From positions 1 through 64,000 of the forward strand of contig DATATV010000039.1 of NCBI GenBank assembly GCA_036268615.1: a DNA stretch of 64,000 nt. The letters are read 5' to 3'. This stretch comes from DATATV01 sp036268615 (GTDB taxonomy: Bacteria > Actinomycetota > Actinomycetes > Mycobacteriales > Pseudonocardiaceae). Positions 8,701 through 16,495 of the stretch are shown here, in pieces (position 1 is the stretch's first letter; the number at the start of each line of letters is the position of its first letter). The position numbers were made by a program, and so were the translations under genes. Under the pieces are notes generated by a model. The model was not told the DNA's origin and made no database searches. It saw only the letters and a program-made list of their open reading frames with translations.

Positions 8701-8819
8701 CGAGAGCGCCCGAGCGTCAAACGACCGCAAACGACCGCGAGTGACGAAGAGAAGACCACGGACGCGAAACGACCCGAGAATGACCGCAAACGATCGAAAA
8801 CGCGCGCAGCCCACCCATC

Positions 8820-8952
8820 CCGACAAAGCACAATCGGGCCTCGCTCACCCAACAAAGCACACCCCGGCCCGCAGACCCGAACAAAACACAACCAGTCTCC
8901 ACTCACCCCAACGAAGCACAACCGCGCCCAGGCGACCCGAACAGAACAATCC
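8820..8952 (-). repeat. Five-unit 29-30 nt degenerate tandem repeat
   Basis: A core AACAAAGCACA-like motif starts at 8822, 8851, 8880, 8910 and 8940, giving spacings of 29, 29, 30 and 30. Each unit ends in a CACCC or GACCC motif. On the minus strand the units read TTGTGCTTTGTT. It adjoins the conserved element at 9013-9123. Confidence 0.65.
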
Positions 8953-9012
8953 TCAACTCACATCCACGCCCGCAACCCCAACCCCAAAACGCGAATCTGA
9001 TTCAGACCCCGG

Positions 9013-9123
9013 CACAGACCCCCACCCACCCGGGGGCACTGCCCTCGGCCAGTCTATCGACGCTGCTCACGCCCTGCGAGGAGCAAACCGGCCTCTGTGG
9101 ACAACTCGGCCGACTGTGGATAA
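9013..9123 (+). repeat. Interspersed element copy A with two DnaA-box-like nonamers
   Basis: The core CAGACCCCCACCC is followed by GCCAGTCTATCGA. After a 35-nt gap come TGTGGACAA (9096-9104) and TGTGGATAA (9115-9123), whose starts are 19 bp apart. The second is a perfect reverse-orientation DnaA box (TTATCCACA) and the first matches the actinobacterial variant TTGTCCACA. Three other copies in this window share core, gap and box spacing. Confidence 0.8.
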
Positions 9124-9154
9124 GTCCGGAGCCAAACGGCCCAGCGCTGGCAAG

Positions 9155-11149
9155 CTAGCCGTGGACTTCAAAACTGACGTACGCCTCGGAATACGGCACC
9201 GATCGTTCCGTGCTCAATGCGCGGATCTCGATGGTGTGCGAGCCAGGCGTCACCCCGGAGGTGGTGAATGCGATCAACCAAGTCCCGGCAATGCCGGGTC
9301 CTTCTTCGGCGGTGGGCACCGCAGTCTGCTCAACGCCGTCCAACCACACCTGAAAACCGGCCAGTCCGCCAATCCGGCCACTGAGTCGCTGTCCCGCCGG
9401 TCCGTCCATGGACACTGCCAGCAACAGTCGTCCCTGCGGCACCGGTTTGCCGATCGGCAGTTGTTGCCCGCCTGCGTCCAGCAGTTGGGCGGACAGCAGA
9501 GCCAGATGGGTCAACTGGTTCTCCGGCGGCGCGGCCTGCACGGTGGCCGGGGGCAACGGCCTGCCCGGCATCGGGGTCAGCTCCAGGTCGGCCTGCACCA
9601 CGGCGAGTTGTCCGCTGTATCCGGCGGGCACCGAACCTGCCGTCAGCAGCACCCGGACGGGCAATACGCCACCGTTCGTCGTCAGCACGCTCGCCGGCAA
9701 CATGGCGACGAGGGGGTAGCGCACCTGTCGCTGCAACACCAGCCCCGGCAGGGCGGGCACGGCGGGGAATCGCCGGCCGTTCACCTCGACCTGGAACGTC
9801 GGGGTGACGCCACCCGGGGTCAGCGACGCGGTCGACGTGCCGGTGGTGCCGTCGAGGGTCAGCCGCAACTGGCCACCGGTGACTCCGCTGATCGGTGGGC
9901 CCGCGCTCGCCACGTCCGTGGACACCGTGCTCGGCTGGACGATCAGCTGCGCCTGGACGTTCGGGGCGGGTACCAGCGGTGGCGCGGTCGCCGGTGCGCC
10001 GGCGAAGGCGATCAACGCGATGCCGGCGTGCAGTTGGCCGTTGCTCGGTCCGATCAGGCCGACCAGTGCGGTCGCTTCGCTCCACTGTGGCACGACGTTG
10101 CCGCCGCCGACGTAGATTCCGTTGCGCAGAACGCGAATCCCGTCGGTGGTCAGCACGACGTCCCACCGCACGGACAGTCCGGTCCGGGGGAGCGGCAGCG
10201 CGACGGGCATGGTCGTGGCGATCGGCACGTGTGGCGTGCCTGGTGCGGCGAACACGGTCACCGTGGTCACGGGCTGGCCGCTGCCGGAACTGTTGGTACC
10301 GGCGGTGATCCGCACCCGGATCGTGCCCGGCGGCAGCGACGGGTCGTCGGCGGCCGCGTTCGGTGAGGCCGGCAGCGGCAACCCGCTCGGGCCGTCGTCG
10401 ATCAGGTCTGCCGGGCCGGGCACCAGGTCCAGGTTCAGGGTGCCCTGCTCGCCGGGTGCGTCGGTGTCGATGGTGAACCGGCCCAACTCGCCGTCGGCGG
10501 GTGCCACGCGCAGTTGGAGCGGCGTGCGGGAACGCAGTGCCACCGACGACGTTCCGCACTCGCCGGTGACCAGCAACCGGCCGGCGTCGGTTCCGGTGCC
10601 GGCGGTCGCCTGTGCGCAGCTCTGTGGGCTGGCGAGCCGCCACAGCCGGGGATCGGGCACGACGGGTCCGTCGAAGCGCTCGACGAGCGTGTAGCCGGGG
10701 CCGACGGTCTCCGCGTGCGGTCGGCCGGTCGCCGACACCGGCGTGGAGCGCTGGCCGAAGGCGTCGACGGTGCTGATCTGCACCCGGGCGTCCTGGTCGT
10801 TGGTCAGGCCGTCCAGCTCGGCGGCAGGTTCGGCGACGAGTCGTTCCTGGCTGAGATTGCCCTGGCCCCAGCGGACTTCGTAGCCGGCCGCGCCGGCCGG
10901 TGCCGTCCAGGTGAGCTGCAAACGGTGGGGTCCCGGCGTGACGACCAGCCGGGTGGGTGGGCCGGGTTTGTCGCCCGGGGTGGGTGGGAGCACGCCGGGT
11001 GCCGCGTAGGGCCGTAGGGACGTCGGCAGTGGCGGCGGTGTGGTGCTGTCGGCTGCCGTGCTGGTCCCGCCGGCCACCCGTAACAGCCCGACCGTGCCGC
11101 CGACGAGCACCAGGCCGACGAGCACAGCGATGACACGCCGACGCTCCAT
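9155..11149 (-). CDS. Membrane-anchored or secreted fibronectin type III protein
   Basis: 664 residues. The N-terminal MERRRVIAVLVGLVLVGGTV is a signal anchor or signal peptide, followed by a Pro-rich segment. A fibronectin III domain occupies about 60-145 (PGPPTRLVVTPGPHRLQL, AAGYEVRWG, ARVQISTVDAFGQRS). Residues 150-370 look like a concanavalin/LamG-type beta domain (YTLVERFDG, ITAGTN, RWDVVLTTDGIRVLRNG). The C-terminal 290 residues are beta-rich repeats, possibly Ig-like. No catalytic motif was recognised, so an extracytoplasmic binding role is likely. It lies downstream of tyrA across a 243-bp gap. Confidence 0.75.
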   Translation of the reverse strand: MERRRVIAVLVGLVLVGGTVGLLRVAGGTSTAADSTTPPPLPTSLRPYAAPGVLPPTPGDKPGPPTRLVVTPGPHRLQLTWTAPAGAAGYEVRWGQGNLSQERLVAEPAAELDGLTNDQDARVQISTVDAFGQRSTPVSATGRPHAETVGPGYTLVERFDGPVVPDPRLWRLASPQSCAQATAGTGTDAGRLLVTGECGTSSVALRSRTPLQLRVAPADGELGRFTIDTDAPGEQGTLNLDLVPGPADLIDDGPSGLPLPASPNAAADDPSLPPGTIRVRITAGTNSSGSGQPVTTVTVFAAPGTPHVPIATTMPVALPLPRTGLSVRWDVVLTTDGIRVLRNGIYVGGGNVVPQWSEATALVGLIGPSNGQLHAGIALIAFAGAPATAPPLVPAPNVQAQLIVQPSTVSTDVASAGPPISGVTGGQLRLTLDGTTGTSTASLTPGGVTPTFQVEVNGRRFPAVPALPGLVLQRQVRYPLVAMLPASVLTTNGGVLPVRVLLTAGSVPAGYSGQLAVVQADLELTPMPGRPLPPATVQAAPPENQLTHLALLSAQLLDAGGQQLPIGKPVPQGRLLLAVSMDGPAGQRLSGRIGGLAGFQVWLDGVEQTAVPTAEEGPGIAGTWLIAFTTSGVTPGSHTIEIRALSTERSVPYSEAYVSFEVHG

Positions 11150-11392
11150 TCAGAGAAGTTAGGCCGTACCGGGCCCGACAACGACAAACGTTGCCGACCC
11201 GAGACCGCCGAGGATTCGGGTGTCGATCGTCTGCTGTGGGGCGTCGGATCGGGCGGGTGATCAGCGGTGCTGAACCGGAGTGCCGGATTCGTGCTGCCGT
11301 GCTGCCGTGGGCGCGTGCGGTTGCGATGCCGGCTGTCGCCAGGAGGGGAGCTGTAGCTGACCAGTGCTCAACGGAAGCGAGGCGCGCGGCGG

Positions 11393-12406
11393 CTAGCCGG
11401 AGTTGTCCGACAGCAGGTCGGAGGGCACCAGCAGGACCGCCGTCGCCCCCTCCAGTCGAACGATCTGACCACCCTGCCGCCCGAGTTCACGCAGTCGTGT
11501 GGCCGTGTCGTACACGTTCAGTTCGACCTGGTGCTCCACTCGGTCCACCGCCCGGTACGCGTCCAGCGACTGCCGACCCTGGTGACCGGCCTTGATCGTC
11601 GCGGTCAGCGCGCCGGTCGACGCGAGCGAACCCCGCGCCGCGCCCAACCGGCCGAGCGCCTCGTCGACCACCGGCAGCAGCGCGTCCCGGTTGCCCTCGC
11701 ACATCGCGGCGACCAGTTCGGCCCGCGTGCCGGCCACCCGGGTGCCGTCGGTGAACGAGCCCGCGGCCAACGCGAGCGCCAGCTCGCCCCCGTCGGCGCC
11801 GACCGACGCGAGCACCGCGGCGAGCAGGTGCGGCAGGTGCGACACCCGTGCCACCGCCTCGTCGTGCTCGTCGGCACTCGCCGGGACGGCCCGCGCGCCG
11901 CAGGCCAGTGCGAGTTCGACCACGTCGCGCCAGACCTCCCGGTCGCTGTCGTCCTCGGTGCCCACCACCCACGACGCATCCTTGAACAGCGTCGCCGAAC
12001 CGGCCGACCACCCCGAGGCCGTGGCGCCGGCCATCGGGTGGCCGCCGACGTAGCGGGCCAGCGGCGTGTGCCGGCGGACCATGTCGGCGACCGGGCTCTT
12101 CACGCTGACCACGTCGGTCAGCCGAACCTCGGGAGCGACCTCGGTCAGCGTCGCCAGCAACTGGCCGATCGCCGGCAGCGGCGCGGCCAGTACCACCAGG
12201 GCGTCCTGCTCGTCGGCTCTGGCCAGCGCGTCCTGCACTGTCGGTTCCACCGCATAGCCCTGCTCCGCGGCCAGCTTCGCGTCCTCCGTGGACAGTGTGG
12301 CGCCCCAGACCGCCCGGCCGCTCGCCGCGGCAGCGCGCAGCAGGGAACCGCCGATCAACCCTAGGCCGAGTACGCAAACCGGTCGCACCACGTCATCCTG
12401 CCGCAC
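11393..12406 (-). CDS. tyrA: Prephenate dehydrogenase
   Basis: 337 residues. The NAD(P)-binding Rossmann motif GLGLIGGS (14-21) is followed by a beta-strand acidic region. The central GGHPMAG carries the catalytic histidine of TyrA proteins. The C-terminal half is the helical dimerisation domain, with LPHLLAAVL and ALAAGSFTDGTRVAGT. The enzyme makes 4-hydroxyphenylpyruvate from prephenate in tyrosine synthesis. The final ~70 residues, including QVELNVYDTATRLRELGRQ, may be a short ACT-like regulatory tail. Its downstream position after the M20 hydrolase suggests a shared minus-strand transcript. Confidence 0.93.
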   Translation of the reverse strand: MRQDDVVRPVCVLGLGLIGGSLLRAAAASGRAVWGATLSTEDAKLAAEQGYAVEPTVQDALARADEQDALVVLAAPLPAIGQLLATLTEVAPEVRLTDVVSVKSPVADMVRRHTPLARYVGGHPMAGATASGWSAGSATLFKDASWVVGTEDDSDREVWRDVVELALACGARAVPASADEHDEAVARVSHLPHLLAAVLASVGADGGELALALAAGSFTDGTRVAGTRAELVAAMCEGNRDALLPVVDEALGRLGAARGSLASTGALTATIKAGHQGRQSLDAYRAVDRVEHQVELNVYDTATRLRELGRQGGQIVRLEGATAVLLVPSDLLSDNSG

Positions 12407-12481
12407 GAGGGCACCTGTCCGCCGGGCGATTGGCCGTTAACCCATGACAACCCACGACGTCGTGGCGCGACCGGCCGGCGC

Positions 12482-13861
12482 TCAGCGCAGCGTGTCCAGG
12501 GCGAACGCCGCATACAGCGCAACGCCGTACTCCATCGCCGACTCGTCGAACAGCACCCGGTCGGAGTGGTTGGCCGCGGCCTGCCCGGGCTCGATGCCGG
12601 GTGGGCACGCGCCGAGGAACGCCAGTGCGCCGGGCACCTCGCGCAACACGTACGAGAAGTCCTCGGCGCCCATCACCGGGGCGTCCATCGGCTCGGCGTG
12701 CCGGGTGCCGAGCACGGAGCCGGCCAGGTCGAGCACTTGCTGGTTGACCTCGCGGTCGTTCACCGTCATCGGGTAACCCGGCTCGATGGTGACCTCGGCC
12801 GTGCAGCCGTGCGCCGCACCCACGTGCTGGCAGACCTGCCGCACCTCCTTCAACAGGACCTTGCGGGTCTGCTCGGTCAGCGCTCGCACGGTGCCTTCGA
12901 GCTCGGCGGTCTCCGGGATGATGTTGTTCGTGGTGCCCGCGGTGATCCGGCCGACGGTGATCACCACCGGCTCGCTCGCGCTGATCCGCCGGGTCACCAT
13001 CGTCTGCAGCGCGCCGACCATCGCGGCCGCCGCCGGCACCGGGTCCAGCGCCTCGTGCGGCCACGCCCCGTGCCCGCCGCGACCGACCACCCGCACCCGG
13101 AACACGTCCGAGGAAGCCATCATCGGTCCGGGCCGGCAGACCACGACGCCCGATCGGATCGTCGCGGTGATGTGCAGGGCGAACGCCCTGGTCACCGGCT
13201 CGCCTGCGGCCTTCAGGACGCCCTCCTTGAGCATCAGTTTCGCCCCGTGGTGACCCTCCTCGCCAGGCTGGAACATGAACACCACCCGGCCGGCCAGCGC
13301 GTCCTTCCTGGTGCACAGCAGCCGCGCGGCCGACGCGAGCATCGCCACGTGCGTGTCGTGCCCGCAGGCGTGCATGCTCGACTCGTCCTCCGACGCGTAC
13401 GCCAGTCCGGTCCGCTCGGCCAGCGGCAGCGCGTCCATGTCCCCGCGCAGCAGCACCGTCGGGCCCGGTCGGCCACCCTCCAGCACCGCGGTCACCGAGC
13501 TCAGCCCGGCGCCGGGCTTCACCCGCAGCGGCAGCCCGTCCAGCGCCCGCATGATCGCGGCCTGGGTGGTCGGCAGGTGCAGACCCTGCTCCGGATGGCG
13601 GTGTACCGATCGACGCAGCGCCACTGTCCGTGGTTGCAACACGCGGGCCGCTTCGATCAGGCCTTCGAGCCGAAGGTCCTCGCGCGTTCCTTCGGCCCGC
13701 TCGGCGCTGGGCTCGGCCGCGACCGTGACCGGGGGTGGCGGAGCCGCCTGCGGGCTGGGCGCGGCGTTCGGCCGAGTGCCCTGACCTGGGCGGGGACCTG
13801 GTTTGGGTCCTGGCTTCGGTCCCGGCTTCGCCGCAGGTGAGTGGCTCGGTGTCGTGGTCAT
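12482..13861 (-). CDS. M20D family amidohydrolase (hippurate / IAA-amino acid hydrolase type)
   Basis: 459 residues. The metal ligands of the di-metal M20D centre are seen in HACGHDTH, PGEEG (general-base and ligand glutamates), ALHIT and the late ANHSD. The lid/dimerisation domain contains GRGGHGAWPHEALDP, and the active-site loop has TTNNIIPE. It should cleave N-acyl amino acids; the real substrate is unknown. The N-terminal ~80 residues are an odd extension with repeated PGPK/PGPR units and a Pro/Ala linker, not part of the enzyme fold. The ATG at 13861 is chosen because the upstream extension looks random. Confidence 0.88.
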   Translation of the reverse strand: MTTTPSHSPAAKPGPKPGPKPGPRPGQGTRPNAAPSPQAAPPPPVTVAAEPSAERAEGTREDLRLEGLIEAARVLQPRTVALRRSVHRHPEQGLHLPTTQAAIMRALDGLPLRVKPGAGLSSVTAVLEGGRPGPTVLLRGDMDALPLAERTGLAYASEDESSMHACGHDTHVAMLASAARLLCTRKDALAGRVVFMFQPGEEGHHGAKLMLKEGVLKAAGEPVTRAFALHITATIRSGVVVCRPGPMMASSDVFRVRVVGRGGHGAWPHEALDPVPAAAAMVGALQTMVTRRISASEPVVITVGRITAGTTNNIIPETAELEGTVRALTEQTRKVLLKEVRQVCQHVGAAHGCTAEVTIEPGYPMTVNDREVNQQVLDLAGSVLGTRHAEPMDAPVMGAEDFSYVLREVPGALAFLGACPPGIEPGQAAANHSDRVLFDESAMEYGVALYAAFALDTLR

Positions 13862-13959
13862 CCATCGATAGTGGCACCGAATTGGGCGGACCGGTTGGCG
13901 CAACGTAGCGACCCTCCGTTCGCTACCCGCTTTCGGGCGGAAGTGACTACGCATACGGT

Positions 13960-14451
13960 GTGTACATGGCAGTGCAGCGGCCGGACGGCTTCGCGGTGTC
14001 CGTCGTTCGGGAGGACGGACGGTGGCGATGCGCCCGAATGGATGACGCGGTTCTCGGCGCGCTCGACGCGGCGATCACCGAGGTTCGTCAGATCCGGTCG
14101 ACCGGCGCCGCGTTCGGCATGCTCGCGATCGACGACGAGTTCTTCATCCTGCTGCGCCCGACGCCCGGCGGGGTGTCGCTGCTGCTCTCGGACGCGGCCG
14201 CCGCACTGGACTACGACGTGGCCGCCGACGTACTGGATCTGCTGCGGGTCGAGCCGCCCGACGAGGACGACGACGAGGTGTGGCCGGAGGGCGACCTCGG
14301 GCTGCTCGTCGACATCGGGCTGCCCCCCGGTGAGCTGCAGGTCATCGTCGACGAGGTCGACCTCTATCCCGACGAGCAGTTGCAGATGATCGCGCAGCGC
14401 TGCGGGTTCGCCGACCAGTTCAGCACCGTGCTCGACCGCATCGACTCCTGA
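13960..14451 (+). CDS. tRNA adenosine deaminase-associated protein
   Basis: 163 residues, starting GTG at 13960 (an ATG at 13966 is equally possible). It matches the actinobacterial family always found directly before tadA: GFAVSVVREDGRWRC, then a pair of acidic helices (PPDEDDDEVWPEGDLGLL) and a C-terminal DLYPDEQLQMIAQRCGF. The biochemical role is unknown, but the conserved pairing suggests a TadA partner. The stop lies 3 bp before the tadA GTG, so the two are coupled. Confidence 0.9.
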   Translation: MYMAVQRPDGFAVSVVREDGRWRCARMDDAVLGALDAAITEVRQIRSTGAAFGMLAIDDEFFILLRPTPGGVSLLLSDAAAALDYDVAADVLDLLRVEPPDEDDDEVWPEGDLGLLVDIGLPPGELQVIVDEVDLYPDEQLQMIAQRCGFADQFSTVLDRIDS

Positions 14452-14454
14452 GCC

Positions 14455-14931
14455 GTGCGCGGTTCGTGGAGCGCGCCCGACGAACGGTTGGTCCGGGTCG
14501 CGCTGGAGGTGGCCCGGACCAACGCCGGTGCCGACGACATCCCGATCGGCGCGGTCGTCGTGGACGCCGACGGGGTCGAACTGGCCAGGGCCGGCAACGC
14601 GCGGGAACGCCTCGGTGACCCGACCGCGCACGCGGAGATCCTCGCGCTGCGCGCGGCCGCGGCCCGGCACGGGGACGGCTGGCGACTGTCCGGCTGCACG
14701 CTCGCGGTGACCGTCGAACCGTGCACGATGTGCGCCGGCGCGCTGGTGGCCGCACGGGTGGACCGGGTGGTGTTCGGCGCGTGGGAGCCCAAGACCGGTG
14801 CGGTCGGCTCGCTGTGGGACATGGTCCGCGACCGGCGGCTCAACCACCGGCCCGAGGTTGTCGGCGGCGTGCTCGCCGAGGAGTGCGCTGAACTGTTGGA
14901 ACGCTTCTTCGCCAGTCATCGCGATTCGTGA
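14455..14931 (+). CDS. tadA: tRNA-specific adenosine-34 deaminase
   Basis: 158 residues, the full length for TadA. The zinc site is HAE (His/Glu proton shuttle) with PCTMC supplying the two cysteines. DPTAHAEILALR and TVEPCTMCAGAL are textbook cytidine-deaminase-fold motifs. It converts A34 to inosine in tRNA-Arg(ACG). The C-terminal helix VLAEECAELLERFF is as in the family. GTG start at 14455. Confidence 0.95.
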   Translation: MRGSWSAPDERLVRVALEVARTNAGADDIPIGAVVVDADGVELARAGNARERLGDPTAHAEILALRAAAARHGDGWRLSGCTLAVTVEPCTMCAGALVAARVDRVVFGAWEPKTGAVGSLWDMVRDRRLNHRPEVVGGVLAEECAELLERFFASHRDS

Positions 14932-14945
14932 CCTGGCTCACATAT

Positions 14946-14967
14946 CGGTAGGTCCGCGGACCTACCG
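14946..14967. promoter_or_regulatory. 22-bp perfect palindrome between tadA and csbD
   Basis: CGGTAGGTCC and its exact complement GGACCTACCG are separated by only GC at the centre. There is no loop, so it is a better candidate for a dimeric-repressor operator of the csbD-like gene (44 bp downstream) than for an intrinsic terminator. Confidence 0.45.
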
Positions 14968-15010
14968 GGCACCCAACCAGTGGGGAACGTGAGATGCGGA
15001 GGTAACCGCG

Positions 15011-15226
15011 ATGAGTACGTTCGACAAGGCCAAGGCCGAGACTCAGCAGTTGGTGGGCAGGGCGAAGGTCGCCGTCGGGAAGGCCACCCGCAACCAGACG
15101 CTCACCAACACCGGCCGGCGTGACCGGACCGCCGGCGAGGCCAGGAAACAGTTCCACCGGACCAAGGACAAGGTCGTCGGAGCCCTGCGGGACGCCCGGA
15201 GCAAGCTGAAGGACGCCCAGCGGTAA
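15011..15226 (+). CDS. CsbD-like stress protein
   Basis: A 71-residue highly charged helical protein, MSTFDKAKAETQQLVGRAK... ending SKLKDAQR, with the KAxxxxGxAKxxxGKAT pattern of the CsbD family. Members are general-stress proteins controlled by alternative sigma factors in many Gram-positives. A strong AGGAGG-like site (GGAGGTAACCGCG) precedes the ATG. The perfect palindrome just upstream is a candidate operator. Confidence 0.8.
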   Translation: MSTFDKAKAETQQLVGRAKVAVGKATRNQTLTNTGRRDRTAGEARKQFHRTKDKVVGALRDARSKLKDAQR

Positions 15227-15259
15227 ACCCCCTCCGGACCGTTCGGTATTGTTCTCGGC

Positions 15260-15347
15260 GGTGGCGTGTCCGAGCGGCCGAAGGAGCACGCCTCGAAAGC
15301 GTGTGAGGGGAAACCCTCCGTGGGTTCAAATCCCACCGCCACCGCCA
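15260..15347 (+). tRNA. tRNA-Ser (anticodon CGA), CCA encoded
   Basis: Acceptor stem GGTGGCG/CGCCACC, discriminator G, and encoded CCA at 15345-15347. The anticodon loop reads CTCGAAA with anticodon CGA. The long class II variable arm (TGAGGGGAAACCCTCC) and T-arm GTGGGTTCAAATCCCAC are typical of tRNA-Ser. It is followed at once by a very strong palindromic terminator. Confidence 0.95.
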
Positions 15348-15358
15348 GCTTGACCAGA

Positions 15359-15400
15359 CAGAACGCCGGTCACCCAAGATCTTGGGTGACCGGCGTTCTG
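15359..15400. terminator. 42-bp perfect palindrome, terminator of tRNA-Ser(CGA)
   Basis: CAGAACGCCGGTCACCCAAG joins its exact complement, centred on AAGATCTT. It starts 12 bp after the tRNA 3' end. The AACGCCGG-CACC core recurs in the terminator of the other tRNA-Ser gene at 18453-18489. Confidence 0.75.
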
Positions 15401-15475
15401 CTGTCCGGTTGCATTTCTGGTTGCCGACGACGTTGTCGCCTGCGGCCGATCAGCCTCTCCAGATCCGGCAGCAGC

Positions 15476-15484
15476 TTGTCCACA
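15476..15484 (+). promoter_or_regulatory. Solitary DnaA-box-like nonamer
   Basis: TTGTCCACA, a perfect match to the actinobacterial DnaA-box form, in a short non-coding stretch downstream of tRNA-Ser. It is not accompanied by the interspersed element core, so it may be chance. Confidence 0.25.
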
Positions 15485-15547
15485 CCTGCGAAGTTCAGCG
15501 AGCGGGCCTACGACGCCGCCCGCGCGCAGGCCCGCTGAGTCGCCCGG

Positions 15548-16069
15548 TCAGACGTAGAGCGGGAGCTGCTGGCCCTCGGGCACCTGGTACTTGTCGCAGA
15601 TCTTGTCGAGTTCGAGTTGGTAGTAGAGAACTCCGACGCCGAAGACCAGCATGAGCAGCATTCCGGCCGCCGGGGAGCAGGTCTGCGGGAGGCCGGCCGA
15701 CCGCTGGGCGTTGCGAATGCGCGTGCCGCAGTTGTAGTAGCTCACCATCGGGGCGATGAATGTCCAGCTCAGAAAGAGCAGCACCAGCATCGGGCCGGCC
15801 ACCGGAACCGACCGGCGACGATCGAATTCGGCCATCTCCTTGTGAATCTTGTAATACCAGACCAAATGGTAGATACCCAGGGTGAGGAACGGCCAGAGCA
15901 GCCAGACCAGGACCGGGTGGCGGTTTTTCATCGCGAGCCCGACCGCCACCGGCTGGCCGCCCGGCGGCACGGACGCGAGGTGGCCACTCTGCGGAAACTG
16001 TTGGCTCTGCGGCTGGAAGTACGGAGACGGCTCGATCGACGTCGGCTCATGCGGATTTGGCTGGGCCAT
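15548..16069 (-). CDS. DUF4234-type small membrane protein
   Basis: 173 residues. A Gln/Pro-rich N-terminal tail (SPYFQPQSQQFPQSG) precedes about three membrane helices: HPVLVWLLWPFLTLGIYHLVW, VAGPMLVLLFLSWTFIAPMV and SPAAGMLLMLVFGVGVLYYQ. The WxxLTLGIYxLVWYYKIHKEM signature and the final LDKICDKYQ match DUF4234. Function unknown. The ATG at 16069 has AAGGGTGG about 8 nt upstream; a GTG 12 nt earlier is an alternative. Confidence 0.8.
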   Translation of the reverse strand: MAQPNPHEPTSIEPSPYFQPQSQQFPQSGHLASVPPGGQPVAVGLAMKNRHPVLVWLLWPFLTLGIYHLVWYYKIHKEMAEFDRRRSVPVAGPMLVLLFLSWTFIAPMVSYYNCGTRIRNAQRSAGLPQTCSPAAGMLLMLVFGVGVLYYQLELDKICDKYQVPEGQQLPLYV

Positions 16070-16495
16070 TGATGGCGCCACCCTTCATGGTGGAAAAAAA
16101 CCTGGGAAAAACGGTGCGCTGGCTGGGTCGGCAGTTCGACCGCTGTGCCTGCGTTTCGCATTCCTGGCGGCAGGTGTTACCGGAGACAGAATTGTTCCGC
16201 AATTACACTGACCGTCGGCTCTACTGAGAGTAGGCGCCTTGCTCTCCTGGTGGCGGATGTTTTTCACTCGAACGAGAGGTGATCGCGGCTGGCGAGCGAT
16301 CTTGGCTCGGCCCGGTGGCCGACGCAGAACCGGGTGGTCGGTCGGTCCGTCGCAACCCTCGTACGTCGGTCGGGCGCCCTACTTTCGGCCTGGTCTGTCC
16401 GGGTGGCATGGCGCTGCGTTGTGCCGTCTTCGTCTTCCCGCTGTTCACACGATCGGGGGATGATGCCTCGACTTGCCTGATGAGGGGAGCAGAGG
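16070..16495. other. Divergent intergenic region (426 bp)
   Basis: It separates the leftward DUF4234 gene from the rightward secreted nuclease gene. It holds the promoters of both, but none could be assigned by eye. No RNA gene or repeat was recognised. Confidence 0.4.

Larger units (their letters stand above)
8431..9154. other. 724-bp convergent intergenic region made of degenerate repeats plus one DnaA-box element
   Basis: This lies between two convergent genes. It has strong strand asymmetry (A/C-rich on plus, G/T-rich on minus). The stretch 8590-8700 repeats a CGACCGCGAGAG-like unit, 8820-8950 is a 29-30 nt tandem field, and 9013-9123 is one copy of the interspersed element described separately. 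Apparent reading frames on both strands follow the repeats and have no protein-like composition. Confidence 0.6.

Noticed and set aside
8483..10366. Long plus-strand frame across the repeat field and antisense to the fibronectin-III gene
   Set aside because: Its composition follows the tandem repeats and then the antisense of a well-supported gene.
11150..11392. GTGCTGCCGTGCTGCCGTGG repeat as a regulatory repeat
   Set aside because: Only two short adjacent units; most likely simple slippage in GC-rich DNA.
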